53,066 nucleotides of DNA from Pseudomonadota bacterium (lineage in GTDB: Bacteria; Pseudomonadota; Alphaproteobacteria; Rhizobiales; Beijerinckiaceae): NCBI GenBank assembly GCA_021781815.1, contig JAJXWB010000025.1, positions 1 through 53,066 on the forward strand, in the 5' to 3' direction. Made by a program: the position numbers and the translations under genes. A model generated the notes under the pieces. It ran no database searches. It saw only the letters and a list, made by a program, of their open reading frames with translations, and had not been told where the DNA came from. How positions within the stretch are numbered: the first letter of the stretch is position 1; each line of letters starts with the position of its first letter. This document shows, in pieces, positions 34,391 to 43,482 of the stretch.

Positions 34391-37300
34391 TCACTGAATG
34401 ACGACGTGAACGGATAGCGGAAAGCCCGGACCGACGGCGGCGCTGATCTGCCGGATCGTAAGATCGAGCGCATCGGGCTGCATCGAAAAGTCCGCGGCCA
34501 TATCGGTCGCTGCATAGAGCGCGGATTGCGACGTCGCTTGCAGCGTCCGCGGACCACCAGACGGCCGTGCGATTGCGATCTGGTAGGCTTCGCCATCCTC
34601 GCCGAGCGGAATGTCGATCGGCTCCCACGCATCGGAGTCGATGCGCCCGCGCCGGATGAACGAGATCGTCACGCCGGCTGCACCGAGAACGGCTTTCGCC
34701 TGCACGGGGGCATAAGGCGTCAAAGCCTTCGGCGTGACGGTCGTCGCGATCGAGGCATAGGTCGACCCGCCGACGGCGCTGTTTGCAGCGCCCACTGCGA
34801 GATTGCTGATCAGGCCGAGCGACGAGACCCCGGACGCGAGCGGAACGACCGTCCGGTCGAGCAGAACCACGGTCGCTCCAGCCGGGACGCTGCGGCTGGC
34901 CAGCGCCTCCTCGCCGCCGAGTCCGCGCACCAGGCGCGACAGTCTGTATGTGTTGTCGGCGATAAGTTCGGCGTCCGAAAAGGCGAAAATTTCCCACGCG
35001 CCGTCCGCGCCCTGAATCGCCATGGTCGAACGGCCCTGCAACGCCAGCGCATCGCCGACGGCGGCAAGTTGCCCGGAATGGAGTTTCACCGTCACCGAGG
35101 CCCCGCGATCGAAGCACGCGACCGGGCCCGGCCCGAGCGTGTCGAGCGTTTCGCCAATCGTCGCACAGGCCAGCAGCGTGACGAGCGGCTCGAAGCTGCC
35201 GCCGATGACCCGGTAGACAGCGAGCGGGCCGGGCCAGGGATCGGCGCAGGCTGCGATATATTGCGTCGCGATCGGCTGCCCGCGCGCGATCGCCAGATCG
35301 AGCACGACCACATAGGGCGGGCCCGGCGCGCGCGTCGCCGCAACGATGCGACGGCCATGGACAGGCGGCGCGCGGTCGTAAACGGAAGCGTCGATCGCAC
35401 GCGCCGAGACGATGCGCGTTGGACCATCGGCGATGCGCGTGACGAGAAAATTGCGCGCGCCGGCGCCCGTGTCGAGCGCGACGACGTCGCCCGCCTCGAG
35501 CGTAATCAGACCTGGCCGCACCTCGAATTCGGCGGTCTCGCGACCGCACCACAGATCTTCGAGCCATATGTCGGCCTGCGCCTGGGCGAGGGCGCGATTG
35601 GTCATGATGGCGGATTCGGTTTCCGCGCGCCGCTGCGACCATCCTTCGATGCGCCGCGACAGGACAGTCGCGGTCGCATAATCGTTGTCGGCATCTCCAA
35701 ACGTCAGGGCCAATTCGTGCGGCAACTCGCTTTCCTGCGCGCGTGCAATTCGCGCAAGCGAGCCGTCGCGCGCGGGCGTGAGGTCATCGAGACCGATCGT
35801 CATTGTCGGCGAACGCGAGCGCCGCGCAAATCGGATAGCGCCGCTGGAGACAATCGGATCGAACGCGAAGGCGTCCGCCAGCGGTTCGATTGCGGCGCGC
35901 GCGGACATGGCGCGATCGAGCACGTAGCCGTCGAGAAAGCCGAGCACGTCCGGTCGCGGCGCCGCCACTCCCGAAGGAACTGAAGGCGCCGCGAGGGCTG
36001 CGACCAGCCGGTCAAGCGGCATTCCTTCGAGGCGCCCGTTGAGCCAATGCCCCGTGGTCCAGTTGGGCGCGTCGCTCCATAAAACGCCTTGATCGGGGAA
36101 AGCCGGAAACGGACGCGCATCCCACGCCCATATGTGCATGCGCGCAGGATCGACCATGCGACCGCCATAGATCGGCGACACAGGATTCCATGACTCGTCG
36201 AAGCCTGGCTGTGAGGAATCAAATCGCGAGATCGTCGCCTCGATGACGCGCGCTTGCATGAGATCGTCGCGGAATCCGCGCGAAAAATATGGCAATCCGC
36301 CATCGCTTGATTTCGAATCCGGGAACACGTTCGGCGCGTTGGCGCCGCGATCGACAGCCGGACTTCCCGTCTCCATCAGCCAGATCGGCTTGCTTTGCGC
36401 GACCCATCCGGTGGGCGACGAAAGCTCGGCTCCGTTCGTCCGCTCAAAGTGAGGGCGCAACCACCAGTTCACGATGTCCTTCTGGCGGAACACCCACGGC
36501 TTGCCGCATGCGCCGTCGGTGATCGGCGTGCGAATCTGCGCAGCGCGCGCAGCTGCGTCGACGTAGTACCAGTCGTAGGCTTCGCCGGCGCCAATGCGGC
36601 GCGTGAGATAAGCCAGATCATGGACGGTATCGGCTTCGGCCATGTCGAGATGCACGCCGTCGCGCCAGTCCGACAGCGGCCACCACGCGTCGATGCCGAC
36701 GAAATCGACTGCCGGCGAGGACCAAACGACATCAAGCGGGAAGCGGACTTCCGCGCCGCCGTCGAGAACATGTGCGCCATATTCCGTCCAGTCCGCAGAA
36801 TACGAAATTTTCGTAGACTCTCCCAGCTTGCCCTTCACGTCGGCCGCAAGTTGCGACAGCGCTTGCGCCGCCGGATACAGGCCCGGCGCCGAGCGCACGC
36901 GCGTCAGCGACGTCAACTCCGAACCGACAAGGAAGGCGTCGACGCCGCCCGCCGATACGCAAAGGTCAGCGCAATGCAGGATGAAGCGACGATAGGACCA
37001 TTCGTCGGCGCCTGGCGTTTGCGCACCGAAGAATTGGGCGATCTGCGTCGCCGCCGCCGCGGTCGCGTCCACGCTGTTCAACTGTCCGGGCGCGGGATCA
37101 CAGGCGATATGCTCGCGCCACGGAAACGCGGGCTGGCGCGGCTGGCCAGTCCATGGATCCGGCAGCGTATTGCTGTCCGATATGTCCATCATCAAAAACG
37201 GATAGAAGACGACCGACAGCCCGCGCGCCTTCAAATCCCGGATCGCCGCGACGACGCTGTCGTCCGACGGCGTGCCGCCGTAGGCCGATGCGCCGCCGAC

Positions 37301-38290
37301 CTGGCTGACGAGGCGCGCGCCGGCGCGCGCGAGGCCGGCGACGGACCAGTCCGTCACGATCATTGGATAGAATGGCCAGGTCAGGGTCTTGAACGTATTG
37401 TCTACGCGCGGCGCGATGGTGCATTCGCCGGCGCGCAGATCGTCGCCGAACCAGGCGACGACGAGCCCGACGCTTCCGAGATTTGGACAGAGCGCCTGGA
37501 CCGCGTCGATCGACCCCTGCCAGTCGCTCCCGGCCCACGACTGGGCGCGATTTTCGTAGAGCGTCGTTCCCCAGCCGGGGTGGCTCGCATGCGCGGTCGG
37601 CTGATAACCGAATTCGGTCGCGCCCGGAATCACATCGATCGCGCGGATCATCTTTGCAAGCCCATCGATCGGGCGCACGACCTCGAAGGAGAGTTGCGGC
37701 ACGCGATTGCCGAAAGCGGCGAGCGGAAAACGCTCGAACACGACATAAGCGAGGCCGCGATAGGCCGGCACGGTTCCGGCCTGTTCGATCGCCGCGATCA
37801 GCGGGTCGGCTTCCTGCACCTCATCGCCGCGATGGACGCGCATGGTCACTGTGGTGAGATCGAGTTCCTGACCATCCGCCCAGACCCGCCGGACGAAGGC
37901 GATCGGCCCTTCGCACAGACCGATCGCGAAATTGGCATAATAGGAATACGCCACATCGATCGTGGCAGGCTGCGCCGCGCCGCTTGCCTTGCCGCCATAT
38001 CCCGGGATGAACGCGACATTGGTCTGCTCATAAAATCGCGAGGCCCAGATCATCTGCCCGCCCAGCCGCGCACGCCCATAGAGGCGCGGCACAGGCGCGC
38101 CTTCCATGGACGTGACGCCGGCGATCCTGGCCAGGCGCGGACCGACATGCAGGCGCGTCTGCGCGGGAGCGCCAGGCTGCAACAGGGCGCCTCCGAGCGC
38201 GCCTGCGGCCTGACCGACAACCGCGCCGATCGGGCCGGCGACGAAATCGCCAACGGCCGACCCAACAGCGGAAAGGAGAAGCGTGGCCAT
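34391..38290 (-). CDS. GTA baseplate 'megatron' (TIM-barrel tail protein)
   Basis: 1299 residues, the usual size of the GTA baseplate multidomain protein. N-terminal Gly/Ala-rich hydrophobic segment, tail-hub-like region, then a GTA TIM-barrel-like domain (about 400-720; VDFVGIDAWWPLSDWRDG, PIWLMETGSPAVDRGAN) and C-terminal hub and fibronectin-like parts. It forms the tail tip that touches the recipient cell; the TIM barrel is glycosidase-related. It follows the NlpC/P60 gene and precedes the fibre. Confidence 0.94.
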   Translation of the reverse strand: MATLLLSAVGSAVGDFVAGPIGAVVGQAAGALGGALLQPGAPAQTRLHVGPRLARIAGVTSMEGAPVPRLYGRARLGGQMIWASRFYEQTNVAFIPGYGGKASGAAQPATIDVAYSYYANFAIGLCEGPIAFVRRVWADGQELDLTTVTMRVHRGDEVQEADPLIAAIEQAGTVPAYRGLAYVVFERFPLAAFGNRVPQLSFEVVRPIDGLAKMIRAIDVIPGATEFGYQPTAHASHPGWGTTLYENRAQSWAGSDWQGSIDAVQALCPNLGSVGLVVAWFGDDLRAGECTIAPRVDNTFKTLTWPFYPMIVTDWSVAGLARAGARLVSQVGGASAYGGTPSDDSVVAAIRDLKARGLSVVFYPFLMMDISDSNTLPDPWTGQPRQPAFPWREHIACDPAPGQLNSVDATAAAATQIAQFFGAQTPGADEWSYRRFILHCADLCVSAGGVDAFLVGSELTSLTRVRSAPGLYPAAQALSQLAADVKGKLGESTKISYSADWTEYGAHVLDGGAEVRFPLDVVWSSPAVDFVGIDAWWPLSDWRDGVHLDMAEADTVHDLAYLTRRIGAGEAYDWYYVDAAARAAQIRTPITDGACGKPWVFRQKDIVNWWLRPHFERTNGAELSSPTGWVAQSKPIWLMETGSPAVDRGANAPNVFPDSKSSDGGLPYFSRGFRDDLMQARVIEATISRFDSSQPGFDESWNPVSPIYGGRMVDPARMHIWAWDARPFPAFPDQGVLWSDAPNWTTGHWLNGRLEGMPLDRLVAALAAPSVPSGVAAPRPDVLGFLDGYVLDRAMSARAAIEPLADAFAFDPIVSSGAIRFARRSRSPTMTIGLDDLTPARDGSLARIARAQESELPHELALTFGDADNDYATATVLSRRIEGWSQRRAETESAIMTNRALAQAQADIWLEDLWCGRETAEFEVRPGLITLEAGDVVALDTGAGARNFLVTRIADGPTRIVSARAIDASVYDRAPPVHGRRIVAATRAPGPPYVVVLDLAIARGQPIATQYIAACADPWPGPLAVYRVIGGSFEPLVTLLACATIGETLDTLGPGPVACFDRGASVTVKLHSGQLAAVGDALALQGRSTMAIQGADGAWEIFAFSDAELIADNTYRLSRLVRGLGGEEALASRSVPAGATVVLLDRTVVPLASGVSSLGLISNLAVGAANSAVGGSTYASIATTVTPKALTPYAPVQAKAVLGAAGVTISFIRRGRIDSDAWEPIDIPLGEDGEAYQIAIARPSGGPRTLQATSQSALYAATDMAADFSMQPDALDLTIRQISAAVGPGFPLSVHVVIQ

Positions 38291-38305
38291 GCGGAGTCCT
38301 CCGGG

Positions 38306-38740
38306 CTAAGCGACGCCGGGAAACGAAAATGCGCGCGCGATCCGGCGACGCCAGACACCGATCGCCACTTCCGCGACGCGCGCGCCGTCGTGCGCATGAA
38401 CCATGTGCGCGCCGTCGGTCGCGACGCCGACATGCTTGGCGACAGCGTTCTCCCGAAAGCGGAACACCAGCAGGTCGCCGGCCCGAATGGCGTTCACGTC
38501 GGCCGCGCGGAAATGCCGTTCGCTCAGAGCAATCAGCGTTTCGAGACCGCCGGCTTCGGCCCAGTCCGGGGAATAGGGTTGCATCGGCTCCGGTTCCGGG
38601 CCGATCAGTTCGCGCCATAGGCCGCGCACGAGGCCTATGCAGTCGCAACCTACCCCGCGCAACGACGCCTGGTGCTGATAGGGCGTGCCGATCCAGCCGC
38701 GTGCAGACCGCACGATGTCGTCTCGCGTCAAGGATCTCAC
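38306..38740 (-). CDS. NlpC/P60 tail peptidase of the GTA
   Basis: 144 residues from GTG 38740, which overlaps the DUF2163 stop (GTGA). Catalytic C34 in GVGCDCIGLVRG and the His strand VAKHVGVATDGAHMVHAHD fit the TIGR02219 GTA cell-wall peptidase. It cuts peptidoglycan peptides during DNA injection, acting at the tail tip. Confidence 0.92.
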   Translation of the reverse strand: MRSLTRDDIVRSARGWIGTPYQHQASLRGVGCDCIGLVRGLWRELIGPEPEPMQPYSPDWAEAGGLETLIALSERHFRAADVNAIRAGDLLVFRFRENAVAKHVGVATDGAHMVHAHDGARVAEVAIGVWRRRIARAFSFPGVA

Positions 38741-39618
38741 CGGAACAGACTCCCGCCGTCCATCGGGGCCAGCGCGCCGTTGGGGCAGGAAACAACCACG
38801 TCGTTGCCAGGCATATGCGGGAAGCCTCTGAAATTGACGATGTTGTCGAACTTCACTCGGCACGTCTCGGGGCTCCTGTCGCAACCGGCGCGCAGAGTCA
38901 CGCGCATTCCCGGAGCGAGGGCGACGGACGGCGCGCTCCACAGCACGATGCGATCGCCGTCCGCCGCCCGTTCGTGCAGCTTGATCGCCAACATTGCGCC
39001 GCCGGCGTCCGCCAATGAGCCATTCGTAAAGAAATCGGGTGAGAAAACGGCGTCAGGCGTAACGATCAAGGAGCCCGGGCGTTCGACACGAGCCACCGCG
39101 GCGCCCGTCGACCAGAGCGGACCATCGAGTGCAATCTTGCACGCGTCGTCGCCGGGATTGGCGGAACATCCGCGCTGGAACTGGCGCCCCTGGTCCTCGT
39201 CAAAACGATGCGCGAGCGAGCGCAACTCCGCAACGAAGGAAAACTCCGTGCGCCTGACTTCGCCGATGGTCGCAATGTCCATCAACACGCGATTGCCGAC
39301 GTCGGTCCAGTCGACGATCCATATTTCGACCGAGGCGTCGTCATACAGGCCCGCTTCGAGATCGACATCGCGCAGCCCATCGTCGACGAGCACGCCCTGC
39401 ACGTCGCCCGACCCGACCGCGAGCCCGACTGTAGTTTCAGCCTGCGCCGCATCGAGCCCAGTTGCGGCGTGAAAGATCGCGCCGGCGAAAGAAAGGTCGC
39501 AGTCGTGATCGGTAAACCCCATCACGAGTCCATCGCGGCGCGTCAGGCGCCAGCAATGGCAAAGCGTTGTGGCGCCGGTATTCAGGGCGGCTGCGAAGAT
39601 GGGGGAAAGCGCGCGCAT
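38737..39618 (-). CDS. GTA tail hub protein (DUF2163)
   Basis: 293 residues. DUF2163 N-terminal LCHCWRLTRRDGLVMGFTDHDCDLSF and the C-terminal phage BR0599-like Cys motif CDRSPETCRVKFDNIVNFRGFPHMPGND are visible. It forms part of the tail-tip hub, equivalent to Rhodobacter GTA gene 13. It is coupled to the peptidase gene downstream. A 141-bp gap separates it from the DUF2460 gene. Confidence 0.93.
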   Translation of the reverse strand: MRALSPIFAAALNTGATTLCHCWRLTRRDGLVMGFTDHDCDLSFAGAIFHAATGLDAAQAETTVGLAVGSGDVQGVLVDDGLRDVDLEAGLYDDASVEIWIVDWTDVGNRVLMDIATIGEVRRTEFSFVAELRSLAHRFDEDQGRQFQRGCSANPGDDACKIALDGPLWSTGAAVARVERPGSLIVTPDAVFSPDFFTNGSLADAGGAMLAIKLHERAADGDRIVLWSAPSVALAPGMRVTLRAGCDRSPETCRVKFDNIVNFRGFPHMPGNDVVVSCPNGALAPMDGGSLFR

Positions 39619-39759
39619 GATCTGCTCGGTTGAACGGTTGACTCAAGTTTGCGAACCCGACGGCGCCTCCGTTCGGGACAAGGTGGACGCCCGAAACGTT
39701 TCCCCGACCGGGCCAGGGCGAAGAGGCGGCGCTCGGCTCCTGTCGTCGGCCTGCTCCGA

Positions 39760-40392
39760 TCAAGGAATGATCTCGATCACCGGTATCTTCGGAATTTCGC
39801 CAGCCTCGAATCCGCTCTGGTCGATCTCGAGATAGTCAGTGTCGAAGCGCGCCGGCGTGTCGAACAGGAAACCCGCCGTGACCGAAGCGCCGCCTGCAGG
39901 CGCCGTCACAAGCGTCACGAGCCCTGTCGTCGCATCGACTGCAAAGGCGGCTGGCGCGAGTTCCTGGCCGGCCACCGCGATTCGCACGCTGCTGGCGATC
40001 GGCTTTGCGATGTCGCGCGCATAGGGCGCGAAATTACGTCCATAAATTTTCACCAATTGAAACACAGTCTTCGCGCCGTCGCCGGCGCCGATTGGCTGAT
40101 CGCCGGGCGCCGGCGCGCCGCCTGGCGCAGCGGACGAAAAATCCGTGCGATCGCGCCAACGAAACCCATAAAGGCGACCCCTGCGCTCCTCGAAGAATGC
40201 GATGATCGAGCCCAAATCGGCGAAGGTCTTGACACCGAAGCCTGCCTCCCACTTACGCCGCGAGCGCGCCCAGCGCGCGTTGCGGCTTTCGCGATTCGAA
40301 CCGAGCGCGACCACGTCGGTGCGCCGCTCCGGACCGCCGCGCGCGCCCAGCGCAATGTCGAGTGGAAACTGGATTTCGTGAAAACCGGTCAT
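39760..40392 (-). CDS. GTA distal tail protein (DUF2460, TIGR02217)
   Basis: 210 residues from ATG 40392 with GGAGG 6 nt upstream. Signatures FHEIQFPLDIALGARGGPERRTDVVALGSNRESRNARWARSRR at the start and LYGFRWRDRTDFSS in the middle are diagnostic. Equivalent to GTA gene 12; it joins tail tube and hub. Confidence 0.93.
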   Translation of the reverse strand: MTGFHEIQFPLDIALGARGGPERRTDVVALGSNRESRNARWARSRRKWEAGFGVKTFADLGSIIAFFEERRGRLYGFRWRDRTDFSSAAPGGAPAPGDQPIGAGDGAKTVFQLVKIYGRNFAPYARDIAKPIASSVRIAVAGQELAPAAFAVDATTGLVTLVTAPAGGASVTAGFLFDTPARFDTDYLEIDQSGFEAGEIPKIPVIEIIP

Positions 40393-40405
40393 TTTCGCCT
40401 CCAGT

Positions 40406-41020
40406 TCACAACCCGCGACGACCGCGCGCCACAGCGCGCGCCAGCGCTGCGGCGACCTGCGACTCCGAGCGGCGGAAACTCTCGGCGTCCTGCGTCTGGA
40501 TGTGCACGTTGATCGGAGCTCCGGCCGATGAGCCGTTGGCCGCGAGTCCGAGCTGCCCGTTTGGGCCGCGCGCAAGGGGCACGACCGCCTCGGCGCCGCG
40601 CTCCCCCATCAACCCGACCGAACCGCCCGACCCGAAAAATGTCGGGCTGGCGATGATACCGCCATCGGCGAATGGCGCGACGGTCGTCGCCGCGCCGCTC
40701 CCGGCGGTCAGCCCGTCCAGGATCGACGAAACGCCCTGGCTCAGCATGTCAGCGCCGACGCTGCTCAACATCTGCGTCAGCGATGCAGTCACGCCGGATA
40801 GCGTCGTACTGAACGTTCGGCTGCTGGCGGACGCATTGGCGAACGCCTTGACGAGGGATGTCGAGACGGTTTGCGCCGACGCATTGATGCCATCGAGCTG
40901 CGTCCTGACGGTAGCGAGGTCTTGTGTCGCAAACGCCGACGCGCCGAGATCGCCGCCAGCCGGAGAATTCAAAATCTCCTGCGGCGTCGAATAGAGCTGA
41001 CTGGATTTTTTTCTGGTCAT
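40406..41020 (-). CDS. GTA tail tape measure protein
   Basis: 204 residues; the very short length fits the short GTA tail. Helical Ser/Ala/Thr-rich central segment (TQLDGINASAQTVSTSLVKAF...) and a conserved C-terminal part PFADGGIIASPTFFGSGGSVGLMGERGAEAVVPLARGPNGQLG typical of tape-measure C-termini. Overlaps the chaperone gene by 4 nt. Confidence 0.9.
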   Translation of the reverse strand: MTRKKSSQLYSTPQEILNSPAGGDLGASAFATQDLATVRTQLDGINASAQTVSTSLVKAFANASASSRTFSTTLSGVTASLTQMLSSVGADMLSQGVSSILDGLTAGSGAATTVAPFADGGIIASPTFFGSGGSVGLMGERGAEAVVPLARGPNGQLGLAANGSSAGAPINVHIQTQDAESFRRSESQVAAALARAVARGRRGL

Positions 41021-41253
41021 GCATTCCTCGCATCCGGAAATCGACGCATCAACGTGTCGAGCGTTTGACGCCGCGGAGCCACGATCGCTCGCCCGAACGC
41101 TCCCTCGACAGCGGCATGCAATTCACGCGGCGTCATCTCCCAGAACGCGCGCGGCGACAGCCGCAGGACTCCGAGGCCGAAGCGCAGCGCTTCGTCCCAT
41201 GGAAATTTCGCGCGTGTGGCGTGCGAACATTTCCCGACCTTATCCAGGCTCAA
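41017..41253 (-). CDS. GTA tail assembly chaperone (TIGR02216)
   Basis: 78 residues from TTG 41253, whose TTGA overlaps the preceding stop; no ATG or GTG gives the right length. FPWDEALRFGLGVLRLSPRAFWEMTPRELHAAVEG is the family signature (Rhodobacter gene 10.1). Probably made together with the preceding gene to control tail length. Confidence 0.88.
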   Translation of the reverse strand: MSLDKVGKCSHATRAKFPWDEALRFGLGVLRLSPRAFWEMTPRELHAAVEGAFGRAIVAPRRQTLDTLMRRFPDARNA

Positions 41254-41600
41254 GCGTCCTGCGGCGGCGAAGGGCGCGGTGAATCGTCCTTCGGATCGCC
41301 GAAAGTTGCTGTGACAAGGTCGGCTGCGATGCGAATGAACCCGATCAGCCCGTCGGGCGTTCGCATACCCGCAACATCGGTATCCGACACCTTCATGCCG
41401 CCGCCGCGCAGGCCGCAAGCTATGATATGAATGACATCCCGCGCCGACAGACGACCGTTCTGGAACCGATCGGCGAGCGCAGCGAGATCGCTTGCTCCGA
41501 ACGCCGATTCGAGTTCGGCAAGCGCGCCGAGCGTGAGGCAGAGGCGACGCTGCTCGCCGTCGATTTCGGCGTCGATTTCGCCGCGCAATCGATTGGCCAT
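41250..41600 (-). CDS. GTA family protein (gene 10-like tail chaperone)
   Basis: 116 residues from ATG 41600 (GAGG 7 nt upstream; GTG 41612 overlapping the previous stop is the alternative). NRLRGEIDAEIDGEQRRLCLTLGALAELESAFG and LSARDVIHIIACGLRGGG are the GTA TAC family signature. Lies between major tail and chaperone genes as in Rhodobacter. Confidence 0.9.
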   Translation of the reverse strand: MANRLRGEIDAEIDGEQRRLCLTLGALAELESAFGASDLAALADRFQNGRLSARDVIHIIACGLRGGGMKVSDTDVAGMRTPDGLIGFIRIAADLVTATFGDPKDDSPRPSPPQDA

Positions 41601-41608
41601 CGTGCGCC

Positions 41609-42019
41609 TCACGCCGCTGTGAATGTCAGAGCGCCGGCCGAATCGAGGCCGATATCGAATGTCACTTCGGCAGTGTACTCGCCGCGCCAGTCCAGAGATG
41701 AAATCTGAAACGGCCCGCTGATCGCGCCGAATGAGGGAATGACGATTTGCCAATTGCGGACCAGGCCGTCGAAAAACACCTGCCGCACCAGCGCATCGGA
41801 GGCCTGATCCTTGAAAATGCCGGCGCCGGCGAGGCTCGCACGGCGCACGCCCGCGCCGGCCAACAATTCACGCCATTGCCCGACGGATTCGGAATCGGTC
41901 GCGTCGACCGTGCTCGCGTTCAGTGAGAGTCGCCGCGTTCGCAAACCTGCGACCGTGATGAAGTTTCCGGTTCCGTCGTCGATCTTGACGAGCAGATCCT
42001 TGCCTTTCTGTGCGGTCAT
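41609..42019 (-). CDS. GTA major tail protein (TP901-1 type)
   Basis: 136 residues from ATG 42019 with GGAGG 6 nt upstream. MTAQKGKDLLVKIDDGTGNFITVAGLRTRRLSLNASTVDATD... and FQISSLDWRGEYTAEVTFDIGLDSAGALTFTA are typical of the TP901-1-like tube protein. It builds the tail tube. Confidence 0.93.
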   Translation of the reverse strand: MTAQKGKDLLVKIDDGTGNFITVAGLRTRRLSLNASTVDATDSESVGQWRELLAGAGVRRASLAGAGIFKDQASDALVRQVFFDGLVRNWQIVIPSFGAISGPFQISSLDWRGEYTAEVTFDIGLDSAGALTFTAA

Positions 42020-42033
42020 GAAAACCTCCAGCG

Positions 42034-42441
42034 TCAGATTGTTTCAGTCGTCGCGCGAAATCGAACATCGGCGCGCGCGTAACGCCCGGCTTGTTCGCGC
42101 TTCGTCGCGAGCGCAATGAAGCGAAGATCGATCAGGCTATGTCCTGCGAGCGTGAGCGGCGCCTGGTCGAGCACGGCGATCACGCGGTCGGCGATGTCGA
42201 GCGATTCTCGCATGCCCCTGCCCCCCGACCACACGGTCAACGTCAGCATTTGCTCGGAGCCGGTCGAGGATTGCGCGGACCAGTCACGCGACTGCACATC
42301 GGCGAAGGCGACGCGCGGCGTCGGGACGCCTGGAGGCGCCTCGTCGTAGATGTGCGCGCCGCCAAGCAACGAGAGAAGAGCTGAATCGGCGGCGAGCGCC
42401 GCAAGAATCGCGCGGCGCAATGCAAGAACCGGAGAGGACAT
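42034..42441 (-). CDS. GTA tail terminator (DUF3168)
   Basis: 135 residues from ATG 42441 (AGGA 9 nt upstream). LRRAILAALAADSALLSLLGGAHIYDEAPPGVPTPRVAFAD and a C-terminal RYARADVRFRATTE match DUF3168 (Rhodobacter gene 8), the protein that caps the tail and joins it to the head. Confidence 0.92.
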   Translation of the reverse strand: MSSPVLALRRAILAALAADSALLSLLGGAHIYDEAPPGVPTPRVAFADVQSRDWSAQSSTGSEQMLTLTVWSGGRGMRESLDIADRVIAVLDQAPLTLAGHSLIDLRFIALATKREQAGRYARADVRFRATTETI

Positions 42442-42478
42442 GCAGGCGATCCTGTTCATTCGTCATGGCAGGGCGCGG

Positions 42479-42811
42479 TCAGGCCGCATATTCGTCGCAG
42501 CGGCAGACAAGATGGCGACGGCGGGAGTCGGGGTCGAAGGCGGCGCGGATATAGAGCGCGCGGGAGCCGAGCAGAAAGCGCATCGGGCTCGCCGTATCCT
42601 GTCGCCAGCGGATCGTCACGAGATGCGCAAGCACGGTCTCCTGCTCGCCGGCGACGAACAGTTCCGAGCCGCGCTGCGTTTCGATTTTCGCCCACACGTC
42701 GGCGATCGATGTCCAGATCCGAAGGAGCGCGCCGGAATCGTCGACCGAGTCGACAGGCGCCTGAAGCGTGACGCGGCTGCGCATGTCGCCGCTCGCGATG
42801 CGCCGGCTCAT
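42479..42811 (-). CDS. GTA head closure/stopper protein
   Basis: 110 residues; RSRVTLQAPVDSVDDSGALLRIWTSIADVWAKIETQRGSE is the SPP1 gp16-like head-tail joining fold (Rhodobacter gene 7). Starts in ATGA overlap with the adaptor gene. It closes the portal channel. Confidence 0.92.
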   Translation of the reverse strand: MSRRIASGDMRSRVTLQAPVDSVDDSGALLRIWTSIADVWAKIETQRGSELFVAGEQETVLAHLVTIRWRQDTASPMRFLLGSRALYIRAAFDPDSRRRHLVCRCDEYAA

Positions 42812-43431
42812 ACGAGCCTCCCACGTCTGAATGGCGCCAGCAGCGCAGCGACCCGCGTCGGCGGCGTCCCGGGCGAACCAGCCTCGGCATCACCGCGGTT
42901 CTGATACCAGTCTGCGACCAGCAGAAGGATTGCCTGGCGAAGCGCCGCAGGCACGTCGGCTTCGGCGCCATAGCCGGCGGCGACGTCTATCTCTATTCCG
43001 CCAGCCGGGAGGCCGGGCTGCGGCGGCGCCGACGAAAAGTAAAGGCGCGCTCGATCCGGCGCGCCGACGAGGCGCCAGACATTGTTCGGAATCGGTTGCG
43101 GCTGGCCGCTGGCGTCATAAACGCGCATCGCCGCCACCGTCGATACCGGCGCGAGCGGCAGCCGGACGTCCATGACCGGGGCGCAGCGCCCGATCCACAG
43201 GGCGTCGAGCGATCCGTCGCCGCCGCGCGCAAAGGGCCAGCGGTCAAGAACGATGCGCCAGTCCTGCGCCATCAGACGTCGCTGCGTCGTCGCCTCGACA
43301 TTTTCACGCGCAGAAGCGATCAGGGCGGAAATCGCCGTGTCCTCGTCGGTCGTGTCGACCCGCAACCAGGCCTTGGCTTCGGCGAGAGTCACAGGCTCGG
43401 CCGCCGGCGCTGCGATGAGAATGCAATTCAT
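42808..43431 (-). CDS. GTA head-tail adaptor (gp6-like)
   Basis: 207 residues from ATG 43431. PVTLAEAKAWLRVDTTDEDTAISALIASARENVEATTQRRLMAQDW is the phage gp6-like/phiE125 gp8 adaptor signature, and the C-terminal ALRQAILLLVADWYQNRG is also typical. Equivalent to GTA gene 6. It is separated from the capsid gene by an oppositely oriented protease gene. Confidence 0.92.
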   Translation of the reverse strand: MNCILIAAPAAEPVTLAEAKAWLRVDTTDEDTAISALIASARENVEATTQRRLMAQDWRIVLDRWPFARGGDGSLDALWIGRCAPVMDVRLPLAPVSTVAAMRVYDASGQPQPIPNNVWRLVGAPDRARLYFSSAPPQPGLPAGGIEIDVAAGYGAEADVPAALRQAILLLVADWYQNRGDAEAGSPGTPPTRVAALLAPFRRGRLV

Positions 43432-43482
43432 GTCCGACAAACCCTTGCTTTTCCGCCGCGCGCACATGTGGCAATACGAGAC

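Noticed and set aside
34314-35642. A 442-codon minus-strand frame in a second frame of the megatron gene
   Set aside because: Arg-rich composition typical of a shifted frame; the megatron frame has the family motifs.
36395-38620. A 741-codon open frame on the plus strand opposite megatron
   Set aside because: It is Arg/Ala/His-rich with no domain signature and is antisense to a clear GTA protein; long antisense frames are expected at this GC content.
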